In this document: in pieces, positions 1-8,279 of the stretch
How the letters are laid out: each line of letters opens with the position of its first letter
How positions within the stretch are numbered: the stretch's first letter is position 1
Assembly (NCBI GenBank): GCA_902778625.1
Contig: CACYYM010000008.1
Span: forward strand, 62,001-126,000
Direction: 5' to 3'
DNA from: an uncultured Bacteroidales bacterium
GTDB taxonomy: Bacteria > Bacteroidota > Bacteroidia > Bacteroidales > Bacteroidaceae
DNA: 64,000 bases
Notes under the pieces: generated by a model
Database searches by the model: none
What the model saw: the letters and a program-made list of their open reading frames with translations, nothing else
Told to the model about the DNA's origin: nothing
Translations under genes and position numbers: made by a program

Positions 1-208
1 TCCAGGAATCGTGACAAACATCACGAACTTTGGAGCTTTCGTCGACATAGGTGTTCACATCAAGGGTTTGGTGCATGTTTCGCAACTCGCCGACCACTAT
101 GTAAAAGACCCAACAACCGTTGTAAAAGTGCAACAACAAGTAATGGTTCGAGTTGTTGGAATAGATTTACAAAGAGAACGTATCTCGTTGAGCATGAAGA
201 AACTATAA
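1..208 (+). CDS. tex: Tex-family RNA-binding transcription accessory protein, C-terminal end (partial)
   Basis: This is the 3' end of a gene that begins before the window; the frame is open from base 2. The visible 68 or so residues are an S1 RNA-binding domain: PGIVTNITNFGAFVDIG, then GLVHVSQLA, and a final RISLSMKKL. In Tex/YhgF proteins the C-terminal S1 domain reads almost exactly this way, including the 'GxVxNxxxFGAFVDIG' entry strand. Known members bind nucleic acid and act in transcription. Other S1 proteins (RpsA, Pnp) are less likely because the domain is the very last element and ends in the Tex-like SMKKL. The stop lies 3 bases before radA, so the two are probably co-transcribed. 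Confidence 0.8.
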   Translation, partial: PGIVTNITNFGAFVDIGVHIKGLVHVSQLADHYVKDPTTVVKVQQQVMVRVVGIDLQRERISLSMKKL

Positions 209-211
209 GGA

Positions 212-1585
212 ATGGCAAAAGACAAGACAGTATACGTCTGCGACTATTGCGGACAAGAAAGCGTGAAGTGGATGGGCAAATGTCCCGCTTGCAATCGCTG
301 GGGCACGATGAAAGAAATGAAGATTGCCGCCCCATCAAAGCCTTCGTTGTCTAAGACGGTAAGTCAATCCACTCTGGAACGCCCTGCTCCTCAACAACTT
401 CACACAATTGAAGCTGGTGCTGAGCCACGCATAGATATGGGCGATAACGAGCTGAATCGCGTTCTTGGCGGAGGTCTAGTGCCAGGAAGCCTCGTTCTTC
501 TAGGTGGCGAACCTGGCATCGGCAAGAGCACACTCACGCTTCAAACTGTTCTTCAATTGCAAGGAAGACGCATTCTCTATGTGAGTGGTGAGGAAAGTGC
601 AAGGCAAATAAAGCTCAGAGCAGACAGGTTGGGACCAGTCAACGAAGGGCTCTATGTGCTTTGCGAAACATCGCTCGAAACAATCTTCCAGCACATCGAA
701 GAGATGAAGCCAGACCTCGTTGTCATCGACTCCATACAAACTGTTCAGACAGAAACAGTCGAGTCTTCAGCAGGTTCACTTGCCCAAATCAGGGAATGTG
801 CTGCAGCTCTGCTCAGATATGCAAAGGCAGGAGGTACTTCCATCTTGCTCATCGGACATATAAATAAGGAAGGTTCGCTTGCTGGACCAAAGGTTCTGGA
901 GCATATCGTTGATGTCGTTCTGCAATTCGAAGGCGACCAGCACCACCTTTACCGCATCCTTCGAAGTATCAAGAACCGCTTCGGAAGCACGAGCGAGCTG
1001 GGCATTTATGAGATGCGACACGATGGACTTCGTCAGGTAAGCAATCCGAGCGAACTGCTTCTCACAGACAATCGTGAAGGACTCTCAGGTGTGGCCATCT
1101 CCTGCTCGATAGAAGGTGTGCGACCTTTCCTGATAGAGACGCAGGCTTTGGTAAGCACAGCAGCCTACGGAACTGCACAAAGAAGCACTACAGGCTTTGA
1201 TGGTCGTCGACTGAACATGCTTTTGGCAGTTCTCGAGAAACGTGTTGGCTTCAAACTAGCCCAGAAAGATGTCTTTCTGAACATAGCAGGAGGACTTCGC
1301 GTAACAGACCCCGCAATCGACCTCAGCGTGATTGCTGCTGTGCTTTCCAGCAACGGCGATATGCCCATTGAAGGCGATGTCTGCATGGCTGGCGAGGTTG
1401 GACTGAGCGGAGAGATAAGGCCTGTGGCTCGCATAGAACAGAGAATCGCAGAAGCAGAGAAGCTTGGTTTCAAGCGCATACTCATTCCGTCGCACAACAT
1501 GAACGGACTCGACAAGAAACAATATAAGATAGAACTCGTGCCCGTCCGCAGAGTAGTAGAAGCCGTAAGAGAGTTATTTGGATAA
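212..1585 (+). CDS. radA: DNA repair protein RadA (Sms)
   Basis: RadA is a RecA-like ATPase that helps process recombination intermediates. The 457 aa match the usual family length. Visible parts in order: an N-terminal zinc finger with Cys10, Cys13, Cys24 and Cys27; Walker A GGEPGIGKST at 98-107; Walker B-like LVVIDSIQT near 169-177; the RadA-specific KNRFG motif at 254-258; and a C-terminal Lon-protease-like domain (about 290-457). The gene starts 3 bases after the tex stop, and its own stop overlaps the next ATG (TAATG). Confidence 0.97.
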   Translation: MAKDKTVYVCDYCGQESVKWMGKCPACNRWGTMKEMKIAAPSKPSLSKTVSQSTLERPAPQQLHTIEAGAEPRIDMGDNELNRVLGGGLVPGSLVLLGGEPGIGKSTLTLQTVLQLQGRRILYVSGEESARQIKLRADRLGPVNEGLYVLCETSLETIFQHIEEMKPDLVVIDSIQTVQTETVESSAGSLAQIRECAAALLRYAKAGGTSILLIGHINKEGSLAGPKVLEHIVDVVLQFEGDQHHLYRILRSIKNRFGSTSELGIYEMRHDGLRQVSNPSELLLTDNREGLSGVAISCSIEGVRPFLIETQALVSTAAYGTAQRSTTGFDGRRLNMLLAVLEKRVGFKLAQKDVFLNIAGGLRVTDPAIDLSVIAAVLSSNGDMPIEGDVCMAGEVGLSGEIRPVARIEQRIAEAEKLGFKRILIPSHNMNGLDKKQYKIELVPVRRVVEAVRELFG

Positions 1586-3147
1586 TGGAATTCAGTGTAT
1601 TATTTGTTGCATTTTGCTTGGTGTTCATGATATGGGCACTCATAGCAGACAGATTAAAGCCAGGACTCATTCTGTTCACTTGTGTCGTCATGATGCTTTG
1701 TGCAGGTATCCTGCAGCCGAAAGAGTGTTTGGAAGGCTTCTCGAACAAGGGAATGATAACCGTTGCCTTGCTCTTCCTCGTCAGCGAAGGCGTGAGAAGG
1801 AGCGGCGTCCTGGAGCGCATCATCCTGAACCTTTTGCCTCAGAAACACACAACAGTAACAAAAGCCAACGCAAAGCTCTTGCCAACGATTGCAGCGCTCT
1901 CTGCATTCCTGAACAATACCCCTGTCGTTGTCATCTTCGCTCCCATCATCAAGAACTGGGCAAGGAAGGTCGGCCTTTCGCACACAAAGTTCCTCATCCC
2001 ACTTAGCTATGCCACAGTCCTTGGCGGAATATGCACTTTGATTGGCACGAGCACGAACCTTGTCGTGGACGGACTGATTCAAGACTCTGGCAGAGAAGGT
2101 ATGTCAATGTTCGAACTAGGTAAGGTAGGCGTCATCATCTGCATAGTCGGCCTCGCATACCTTATATTTTATAGTCACTATCTCTTGCCCGATGTGCGTG
2201 AGACAGAGCATGACGAAGAGGAATACAAGTCGGCTGGTGTTCACCTTGTCGAGATTGTGCTTCGAAGCCGTTTCCCTGGCATAGGGAAGACCTTGCGAGA
2301 GTTCGACTTCTATCGTCATTATGGAGCGCATGTCCATTCCATCCACAGAAGTGGTGTCCTGCTTAATGGCGACTGGCAGAACATGCCTTTGCAGAATCAC
2401 GACACCTTGCTGCTTGCTACCGACGAGAAGTTTGTCCAAACCTATCATGAAAGCACAGCATTCCTTATTTCCAGCTACGATGCAGATAACCAACCCCTCG
2501 ACCACAAGAAACGCTATCTTGCTCTCATCCTGCTAGTCCTGATGATTGTGGGAGCCACAGTTGGCGAGTTACCTTTTGTACGCGAAGCTGTGCCAAACTT
2601 CAAGTTCGACATGTTCTTCTTCGTCTGCGTCACGACCGTCATCATGGCTTGGGCAAAGATATTCAATCCTCGCAGGTATAGCAAGTACGTTTCATGGGAT
2701 GTGCTTGTGACAATTGCCTGTGCTTTTGCCATTTCGAAAGGCATGCAGAACTCTGGCTTTGCTGATTGTATTGCAGACGTCATTATTGCTTGTGCCGATG
2801 CAATTGGGCAAACAGAACATGGACCTTATGCAATGCTGGCGATTCTGTTCCTCATAACAAACCTCTTCACTGAGCTCATCACAAACAATGCTGCAGCTGC
2901 TCTCTCCTTCCCCTTAGCTTTGGCTGTTGCAGAGAAGCTTGGTGTTGACCCGATGCCATTCTTTATTTGCATTTGCATAGCAGCATCAGCTGCCTTCAGC
3001 ACACCGATTGGCTATCAAACGAACTTGCTTGTGCAAGGTATTGGCGGTTATAGATTTACAGATTATGTAAAGGTTGGCTTGCCATTGAACATAATTGTTT
3101 TCATTATAAGTGTATTTGTAATTCCAATAATATGGCCGATACATTAA
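1585..3147 (+). CDS. SLC13/DASS-family anion permease with RCK_C domain, probable sulfate transporter
   Basis: A 520-aa polytopic inner-membrane protein. It has two halves of hydrophobic helices, each with a family signature: NNTPVVVIFAPI then GTSTNLVVDGL in the first half, and LITNNAAAALSFP then AFSTPIGYQTN in the second. A soluble insert (about 205-300) resembles a TrkA-C/RCK_C regulatory domain. SLC13-type permeases with such inserts carry sulfate or dicarboxylates. The start overlaps the radA stop by 1 base and the end overlaps cysC by 16 bases, so translation is probably coupled. Sulfate as substrate is inferred from the adjoining cysC, cysD and cysN. Confidence 0.85.
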   Translation: MEFSVLFVAFCLVFMIWALIADRLKPGLILFTCVVMMLCAGILQPKECLEGFSNKGMITVALLFLVSEGVRRSGVLERIILNLLPQKHTTVTKANAKLLPTIAALSAFLNNTPVVVIFAPIIKNWARKVGLSHTKFLIPLSYATVLGGICTLIGTSTNLVVDGLIQDSGREGMSMFELGKVGVIICIVGLAYLIFYSHYLLPDVRETEHDEEEYKSAGVHLVEIVLRSRFPGIGKTLREFDFYRHYGAHVHSIHRSGVLLNGDWQNMPLQNHDTLLLATDEKFVQTYHESTAFLISSYDADNQPLDHKKRYLALILLVLMIVGATVGELPFVREAVPNFKFDMFFFVCVTTVIMAWAKIFNPRRYSKYVSWDVLVTIACAFAISKGMQNSGFADCIADVIIACADAIGQTEHGPYAMLAILFLITNLFTELITNNAAAALSFPLALAVAEKLGVDPMPFFICICIAASAAFSTPIGYQTNLLVQGIGGYRFTDYVKVGLPLNIIVFIISVFVIPIIWPIH

Positions 3148-3728
3148 CTTCAATATATCCCATCTTCGACAAGATGATGAGTCGCAAGGACAAGGAGTCT
3201 TTGCTCCATCAGCGTGGCATTATGATTTGGATGACTGGCCTGAGTGGTAGCGGCAAGAGTACAGTTGCAATTGGTGTAGAAAGAGAACTGCACAAGCGAG
3301 GCATCCTCTGTCGCATACTTGATGGCGATAACATTCGAACCGGCATCAACTCCAATCTTGGATTCTCGGAAGAAGACAGACGTGAGAACATCCGTCGTAT
3401 TGCAGAGATTGGCAAACTGTTTGTCGATACAGGCATTGTCACGATTGCTTGCTTTGTCTCTCCCACAAACGACTTGCGACAAATGGCTCGCGAGATTATT
3501 GGCGAAGAAGACTTCCGCGAGGTCTATATAGCCACACCCTTAGAGGAATGCGAGCGCCGCGATGTGAAAGGCCTCTATGCACGTGCCCGCCGAGGAGAAG
3601 TGAAGGACTTCACCGGCATCAGCGCTCCCTTCGAGCCCCCCGCAGCTCCCGACCTCAACCTCGACACCAGCCGGATGACACTCGAAGAGGAAGTGAAGGC
3701 TGTCGTAGGACTGATTGTTAACAATTAG
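3132..3728 (+). CDS. cysC: Adenylylsulfate (APS) kinase
   Basis: CysC phosphorylates APS to PAPS, the sulfuryl donor for sulfotransferases. The 198 aa are normal for the family. Walker A GLSGSGKST is at 36-44, followed by LDGDNIRTGINSNLGFS (substrate and lid region), then SEEDRRENIRR and FVSPTND. The chosen start overlaps the permease gene by 16 bases; it gives the N-terminus SIYPIFDKMMSR that is typical of Bacteroidota CysC. The next gene is cysD, 115 bases away with its own promoter. Confidence 0.96.
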   Translation: MADTLTSIYPIFDKMMSRKDKESLLHQRGIMIWMTGLSGSGKSTVAIGVERELHKRGILCRILDGDNIRTGINSNLGFSEEDRRENIRRIAEIGKLFVDTGIVTIACFVSPTNDLRQMAREIIGEEDFREVYIATPLEECERRDVKGLYARARRGEVKDFTGISAPFEPPAAPDLNLDTSRMTLEEEVKAVVGLIVNN

Positions 3729-3810
3729 ACTTTCGAGAAGATTCTGTTGGCAACTCTAAAGAAAAAAGAAATTTCTCAATACGACAGGCTTATATATCGC
3801 GACTTTTATG

Positions 3811-3818
3811 TAACTTTG
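3811..3818 (+). promoter_or_regulatory. Bacteroidota -7 element for cysD-cysN-sulfotransferase
   Basis: TAACTTTG matches the TAnnTTTG -7 consensus and lies 25 bases before the cysD ATG. No good -33 TTTG is visible 19-21 bases upstream. It would give the sulfation genes a start independent of the radA-cysC run. Confidence 0.6.
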
Positions 3819-3843
3819 CACCCAAATTAACAGAATACAATAA

Positions 3844-4752
3844 ATGGAAGAATATCGTTTGAGTCACTTACAGGAGCTCGAGGCAGAGTCGATTCACATC
3901 ATCCGAGAGGTGGCGGCAGAGTTCGAGAATCCCGTCATGCTCTACAGTATCGGCAAGGACAGCAGCGTGATGGTTCGCCTCGCCGAAAAGGCTTTTGCGC
4001 CTGGCAAGGTGCCTTTCCCCTTGATGCACATCGACTCGAAATGGAAGTTCCGCGAGATGATTGAGTTTCGCGACCACTATGCCAAAGAGCACGGCTGGAA
4101 CCTGATTGTCGAGAGCAACATGGAGGCTTTTCGCGCTGGTGTTGGGCCATTCACACACGGTAGCAAGGTGCATACCGACCTGATGAAGACAAAGGCCCTG
4201 CTCGATGCCTTGAACAAATGGAAGTTTGATGCAGCCTTCGGCGGCGCTCGTCGAGATGAAGAGAAGTCGAGGGCAAAGGAGCGCATCTTCAGCTTCCGCG
4301 ACCAATTCAACCAGTGGGACCCCAAGAACCAGCGCCCCGAGCTTTGGGACATCTACAACAGCCGCATCCATAAGGGCGAGAGCATCCGCGTCTTTCCCCT
4401 CTCAAACTGGACTGAGCTCGACATTTGGCAGTACATCCGCCTCGAGAACATTCCCATCGTGCCCCTCTATTTTGCAAAGGAAAGGCCTTGCGTAGAGATA
4501 GACGGCAACCTCATCATGGCCGACGACGACCGCTTGCCCAAGGAGCTCGTGCCGAAGATTCACATGCGAATGGTACGCTTCCGTACCCTTGGCTGCTGGC
4601 CTTTGACGGGAGCAGTAGAGAGCAACGCCACCACCATCGAGGAGATTGTAGAGGAGATGATGACAACGACGAAGAGTGAACGCACAACGCGTGTCATTGA
4701 CTTCGACCAAGAAGCAAGCATGGAACAGAAGAAGAGAGAAGGATACTTCTAA
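3844..4752 (+). CDS. cysD: Sulfate adenylyltransferase subunit 2
   Basis: CysD is the catalytic PP-loop subunit of ATP sulfurylase, making APS from ATP and sulfate together with the GTPase CysN. The 302 aa match the family. The PP-loop SIGKDS is at 35-40; further signatures are [43 protein letters not shown] and the C-terminal [14 protein letters not shown]. It ends with the usual CysD tail QKKREGYF. cysN follows 47 bases later after an AT-rich repeat. Confidence 0.97.
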   Translation: MEEYRLSHLQELEAESIHIIREVAAEFENPVMLYSIGKDSSVMVRLAEKAFAPGKVPFPLMHIDSKWKFREMIEFRDHYAKEHGWNLIVESNMEAFRAGVGPFTHGSKVHTDLMKTKALLDALNKWKFDAAFGGARRDEEKSRAKERIFSFRDQFNQWDPKNQRPELWDIYNSRIHKGESIRVFPLSNWTELDIWQYIRLENIPIVPLYFAKERPCVEIDGNLIMADDDRLPKELVPKIHMRMVRFRTLGCWPLTGAVESNATTIEEIVEEMMTTTKSERTTRVIDFDQEASMEQKKREGYF

Positions 4753-4760
4753 GCCTTCGG

Positions 4761-4795
4761 CAATTCAAAATTATTCAATTCAAAATTCAAAATTG
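4761..4795. repeat. Short tandem AATTCAAAATT heptad-type repeat
   Basis: The cysD-cysN gap is nearly filled by a 7-bp-period A/T-rich repeat (CAATTCAAAATT, then TTCAATTCAAAATTCAAAATT split here as TTCAATTCAAAA and TTCAAAATT). The same heptad type recurs at about 30530, 34069-34150 and inside dxs. Confidence 0.75.
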
Positions 4796-4799
4796 GAAG

Positions 4800-6227
4800 A
4801 TGGCATCTAACAATATACGAGAATTCCTTGATGCAGACGAGCGTAAGTCGCTCCTCAGATTGCTTACGGCGGGCTCAGTTGATGATGGCAAGTCAACGCT
4901 TATCGGGCGTTTGCTCTTCGACAGCAAGAAACTTTATGAAGACCAGTTGCAAGCCCTTGAGCGTGATTCAAAGCGTGTAGGAAACGCTGGAGCTGGTGAG
5001 ATTGACTATGCCCTGTTGCTCGATGGATTGAAGGCAGAGCGCGAGGAAGGCATCACCATTGATGTAGCATATCGCTACTTCTCGACAAACCTGCGAAAGT
5101 TCATCATCGCCGACACTCCTGGACACGAGCAATACACCCGCAACATGATAACAGGCGGCTCGACAGCCAACCTCGCTATCATCCTTGTCGATGCACGAAC
5201 CGGCGTCATCACACAGACACGCCGCCACACCTTCCTCGTCTCCCTGCTCGGCATCAAGCACATCGTCCTTGCCGTCAACAAGATGGACCTCGTGGACTTC
5301 TCCGAAGAAGTTTTCTGCAAGATTAAGAACGAGTACCTTGAACTTACGAATCAGCTTGGCATAGACGACGTCACATGCTTCCCGCTCTCGGCAAAAGAGG
5401 GCGACAATGTTGTGGAGAAGAGCAACCGCACCCCTTGGTTCGAGGGCACTTCCCTACTCCAGTACCTCGAAACTGTACCCATCGACCAAGACAGAAACAT
5501 GCACGACTTCCGCTTCCCCGTCCAGTATGTCCTGCGCCCAAACCTCGACTTCCGTGGCTTCTCGGGCAAGGTGGCAAGCGGTATCATCCGTAAAGGCGAC
5601 GAAATAATGGCATTGCCCAGCAGGAAGACAAGTCGAGTGAAGAGTATTGTCACCTATGATGGCGAGCTCGAGTATGCTTTCTGCCCTCAATGCGTCACTA
5701 TCACGCTCGAGGACGAGATAGACATTTCCCGAGGCGAAATGCTAGTCAAGCCCGACAACATACCTTTCATCGGTCGCCATCTTCAGACGAAACTCGTGTG
5801 GATGGACGAAGAGCCGATGGATCGCGGTAAGCAATTCTTCCTCAAAGCAAACACAAATACGACTCGTGCCACCATCAGCGCCATAGACTATCGTATTGAC
5901 GTGAATACAATGGAGCATTTAGAAGGTAAAGATTTCAAACTCAACGAGATAGGTCAGGTGCAGATAACGACAGCAAAGACGCTCTTCTTCGATGCCTACA
6001 AGCAGAACCGTGCCACAGGTGCTTTCATCCTGATAGACCCCATCACAAACAACACTTGTGCCGTGGGCATGATAGAGAAGCAGCTCGACGAAGCGGATCT
6101 CCTCGAAGAAGAGCTGCCGACACTCGACCTTCCGAAACTCGGCATCGCTCCGGAACATTACGAAGCTATCGAGAAAGCAGTGAAGGAACTGAGCAAACAA
6201 GGATTGGAAATAGTTATTAGAAAATAG
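4800..6227 (+). CDS. cysN: Sulfate adenylyltransferase subunit 1 (GTPase)
   Basis: CysN is the EF-Tu-like GTPase that drives ATP sulfurylase. In this 475-aa protein the G1 loop GSVDDGKST is at 25-33, G3 DTPGHEQY at 105-112 and G4 NKMD at 160-163, followed by beta-barrel domains 2 and 3. There is no C-terminal CysC domain, unlike the CysNC fusions, in keeping with the separate cysC upstream. Only 3 bases separate its stop from the sulfotransferase ATG, which points to one transcript. Confidence 0.97.
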   Translation: MASNNIREFLDADERKSLLRLLTAGSVDDGKSTLIGRLLFDSKKLYEDQLQALERDSKRVGNAGAGEIDYALLLDGLKAEREEGITIDVAYRYFSTNLRKFIIADTPGHEQYTRNMITGGSTANLAIILVDARTGVITQTRRHTFLVSLLGIKHIVLAVNKMDLVDFSEEVFCKIKNEYLELTNQLGIDDVTCFPLSAKEGDNVVEKSNRTPWFEGTSLLQYLETVPIDQDRNMHDFRFPVQYVLRPNLDFRGFSGKVASGIIRKGDEIMALPSRKTSRVKSIVTYDGELEYAFCPQCVTITLEDEIDISRGEMLVKPDNIPFIGRHLQTKLVWMDEEPMDRGKQFFLKANTNTTRATISAIDYRIDVNTMEHLEGKDFKLNEIGQVQITTAKTLFFDAYKQNRATGAFILIDPITNNTCAVGMIEKQLDEADLLEEELPTLDLPKLGIAPEHYEAIEKAVKELSKQGLEIVIRK

Positions 6228-6230
6228 AAT

Positions 6231-7340
6231 ATGGGCCTCTTTAACTATCAGCAGCTTCCTGTCAATACCCTTGTTGGTGCCGATTGGAAGACGTTCAAAG
6301 CAGTCACGAAAGGACAGCATATTGCCAAGGACAAAAAGACAAGCTACCTGCTGACGAAATGCATTTGCCGCATCCTCAGTCCATTTGTAGCTTTACAAGA
6401 ACGAAAGTATCGTAAGCATTTGGCCAACAGATCATTAGAGAACGGCCCACTTTTCATTCTTGGACATTGGAGAAGCGGCACAACATTCGTGCACAACATT
6501 TTTGCACAGGACAAACATTTCGGCTACACCACCACCTATCAGACTGTCTTCCCGCACTACATCATGGCGATGCAAGGTCTTTTCAAGCCCGTCATGAAGT
6601 GGGTGATGCCGAATAAACGTCCGACAGACAATATGGAGCTCGCTCCCGACCTGCCACAAGAAGAAGAGTTCGCGCTGGCAAACATGACAGCCTGCAACTA
6701 CTACAACTTCTGGTTCTTCCCCGAAAGAATGCAGGAGTGGTGCGACCGATTCCTCACGTTTAAGAATATCAAAGACAGCGAGTTGCAGGAGTTCAAGCAG
6801 ACCTTTGAGAAGCTCGTGAAAATAAGCCTATGGAATACTGGCGGCACACAATACCTGAGCAAGAACCCGCCTCACACAGGTCGCATAAAGGCTCTTACAG
6901 AACTCTTCCCTGAAGCACGTTTTATCTATCTGATGCGCAATCCCTACACCGTCTTCGAGAGCACCCGCTCCTTCTATCTCAGCACCATCAAACCGCTTGA
7001 GTTCCACACCATCACCGACGAAGAAATGGAGCAGAACATCCTGCGCAACTACATGGAGCTCTATCATGCCTACAAGGAGCAGAAACAGAGCCTCCCAGAA
7101 GGAAGACTCTACGAAGTCCGCTTCGAAGACATCGAGAAAGATGCCTTGAACATAACAGAAGACATCTACAGCAAACTCAACCTGCCTGGATGGGAAGATG
7201 CAAAGTCCGTCATCGAGCAATACATCCAGAGCAAAAAAGGCTACAAGAAGAACAAATATCAGTACGACCCGCGCACTGTCCAGCTCGTAAATGAGCATTG
7301 GGGAGAAGTCCTCGACGAATGGGGCTACGAAAGGCTCTAA
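6231..7340 (+). CDS. PAPS-dependent sulfotransferase family protein
   Basis: A 369-aa cytosolic sulfotransferase-fold protein. The 5'-phosphosulfate-binding loop is LGHWRSGTT (about 77-85) and the 3'-phosphate-binding element is RFIYLMRNPYTVFESTRS (about 230-247). Family members move a sulfuryl group from PAPS to an acceptor hydroxyl or amine. It sits 3 bases behind cysN, so the PAPS donor is made by its own operon. The acceptor cannot be read from the sequence. A Bacteroides sulfotransferase in a comparable cys cluster sulfates cholesterol and other steroids (established knowledge); a similar role here is only an inference. The N-terminal 70 residues are family-specific and have no membrane segment. 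Confidence 0.88.
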   Translation: MGLFNYQQLPVNTLVGADWKTFKAVTKGQHIAKDKKTSYLLTKCICRILSPFVALQERKYRKHLANRSLENGPLFILGHWRSGTTFVHNIFAQDKHFGYTTTYQTVFPHYIMAMQGLFKPVMKWVMPNKRPTDNMELAPDLPQEEEFALANMTACNYYNFWFFPERMQEWCDRFLTFKNIKDSELQEFKQTFEKLVKISLWNTGGTQYLSKNPPHTGRIKALTELFPEARFIYLMRNPYTVFESTRSFYLSTIKPLEFHTITDEEMEQNILRNYMELYHAYKEQKQSLPEGRLYEVRFEDIEKDALNITEDIYSKLNLPGWEDAKSVIEQYIQSKKGYKKNKYQYDPRTVQLVNEHWGEVLDEWGYERL

Positions 7341-7546
7341 AAACGGCCTTTACAGCTCCGTCACAGCCTTCATTTGCTCCTGCCGCACACTAGCCCACCC
7401 GACTCAGTTTTAACGGCTGAAACGCAGCATAACACTCAGCTTAAAAATAGTAGTGTGGGCTATCTATTTTCTCAGCACTCTAACCGCTTTACAATTTTAA
7501 GCTACAGTCTTAACACTTTGTATGCCACCGACTAAGAGGGTGACGC

Positions 7547-7572
7547 AAAAAGTTGCAATTTTGCAACTTTTT
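7547..7572. terminator. Perfect 26-bp palindrome, candidate terminator
   Basis: AAAAAGTTGCAA, a TT centre and TTGCAACTTTTT form perfect 12-bp arms with A/T runs at both ends, 207 bases after the sulfotransferase stop. It could act as an intrinsic terminator in either direction, but the stem is GC-poor. The rest of 7341-7657 holds no recognisable gene. Confidence 0.45.
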
Positions 7573-7657
7573 ATCGCTCGCACTAATAACTCTACACTCA
7601 CCAAAATAATGTCTCCTGGGCGGGACGACCGAGAGACCATGCTCAAGCTGCAGCACA

Positions 7658-7767
7658 CAAAGTACGCAAAATACGCTTAGATTGGCTATTAAGCACGCTT
7701 AATTAGACAACTTGACACATTTAATTAGACAACTTGACACGTTTAATCAGACAACTTGACACGCCAC
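7658..7767. repeat. 22-bp-period tandem array A
   Basis: Five units in exact 22-bp register start at 7658, 7680, 7702, 7724 and 7746. The last three are nearly identical (core AGACAACTTGACACGTTTA) and the first two are degenerate but keep ACGCTTA at the same place. The array lies upstream of the HU promoter. Confidence 0.9.
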
Positions 7768-7844
7768 AGATGCATGCAAACCTCTAAATAACAGCACATA
7801 AATTACATTTTTACCATAAAACAAGAAAAAAATATTCATTAATC

Positions 7845-7875
7845 TTTAAACTTTGAACTTTATTTCATACCTTTG
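7845..7875 (+). promoter_or_regulatory. Promoter of the HU gene
   Basis: The -7 element TACCTTTG is at 7868-7875 with a TTTA at 7845-7848 in -33 position (19-bp spacing). The HU ATG follows 47 bases after the -7 element, behind an A-rich leader. Confidence 0.65.
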
Positions 7876-7922
7876 CATCACTTTTCGAATAAAACATTTA
7901 AATACATAAAAAACAAACAATT

Positions 7923-8201
7923 ATGACAAAGATTGAATTGGTAAAAGCTGTTGCCGAAAAGACAGGCATCGACCAAGCAACTGCATTGGCTGCAGTTGAA
8001 GGTTTCATTGACACTCTCAAAGAGTCACTCATTGAGAAGGAGAACGTTTACATCCGTGGTTGGGGCACTTGGACGCTCAAACATCGCGCCAAGAAGACTG
8101 CCCGCAACATCTCCAAGAACACCACTCTCGTCATTCCCGCTCACGACATCCCCTACTTCAAGCCCTGCAAGGACTTCATGGAAGCCGTGGCAAAGGCTTA
8201 A
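7923..8201 (+). CDS. HU-family DNA-binding protein
   Basis: A 92-aa nucleoid protein of the HU/IHF family, binding and bending DNA as a dimer. The N-terminal helices are MTKIELVKAVAEKTG and AALAAVEGFID-like, followed by the beta-arm region YIRGWGTW...RNISKNTT. The family's RNP arm motif is altered to RNISKNTTLVIPA. It stands alone between a strong promoter and a terminator, as expected for an abundant protein. Confidence 0.95.
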   Translation: MTKIELVKAVAEKTGIDQATALAAVEGFIDTLKESLIEKENVYIRGWGTWTLKHRAKKTARNISKNTTLVIPAHDIPYFKPCKDFMEAVAKA

Positions 8202-8230
8202 AAACAATAAGAAATTAAGAATTTAAGAAG

Positions 8231-8261
8231 AGGCGGACTGCTACGGCTTTCCGCCTTTTTT
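8231..8261 (+). terminator. Intrinsic terminator after HU
   Basis: Arms AGGCGGA (8231-8237) and TCCGCCT (8250-8256) flank a 12-nt loop and are followed by a T run to 8261, 30 bases after the HU stop. Confidence 0.85.
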
Positions 8262-8279
8262 ACTCTAAAAGCCACCATT

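Noticed and set aside
7341..7922. tRNA or small RNA gene in the 580-bp gap
   Set aside because: No cloverleaf or known RNA pattern was found by eye; the palindrome at 7547 and array A account for the structure seen.
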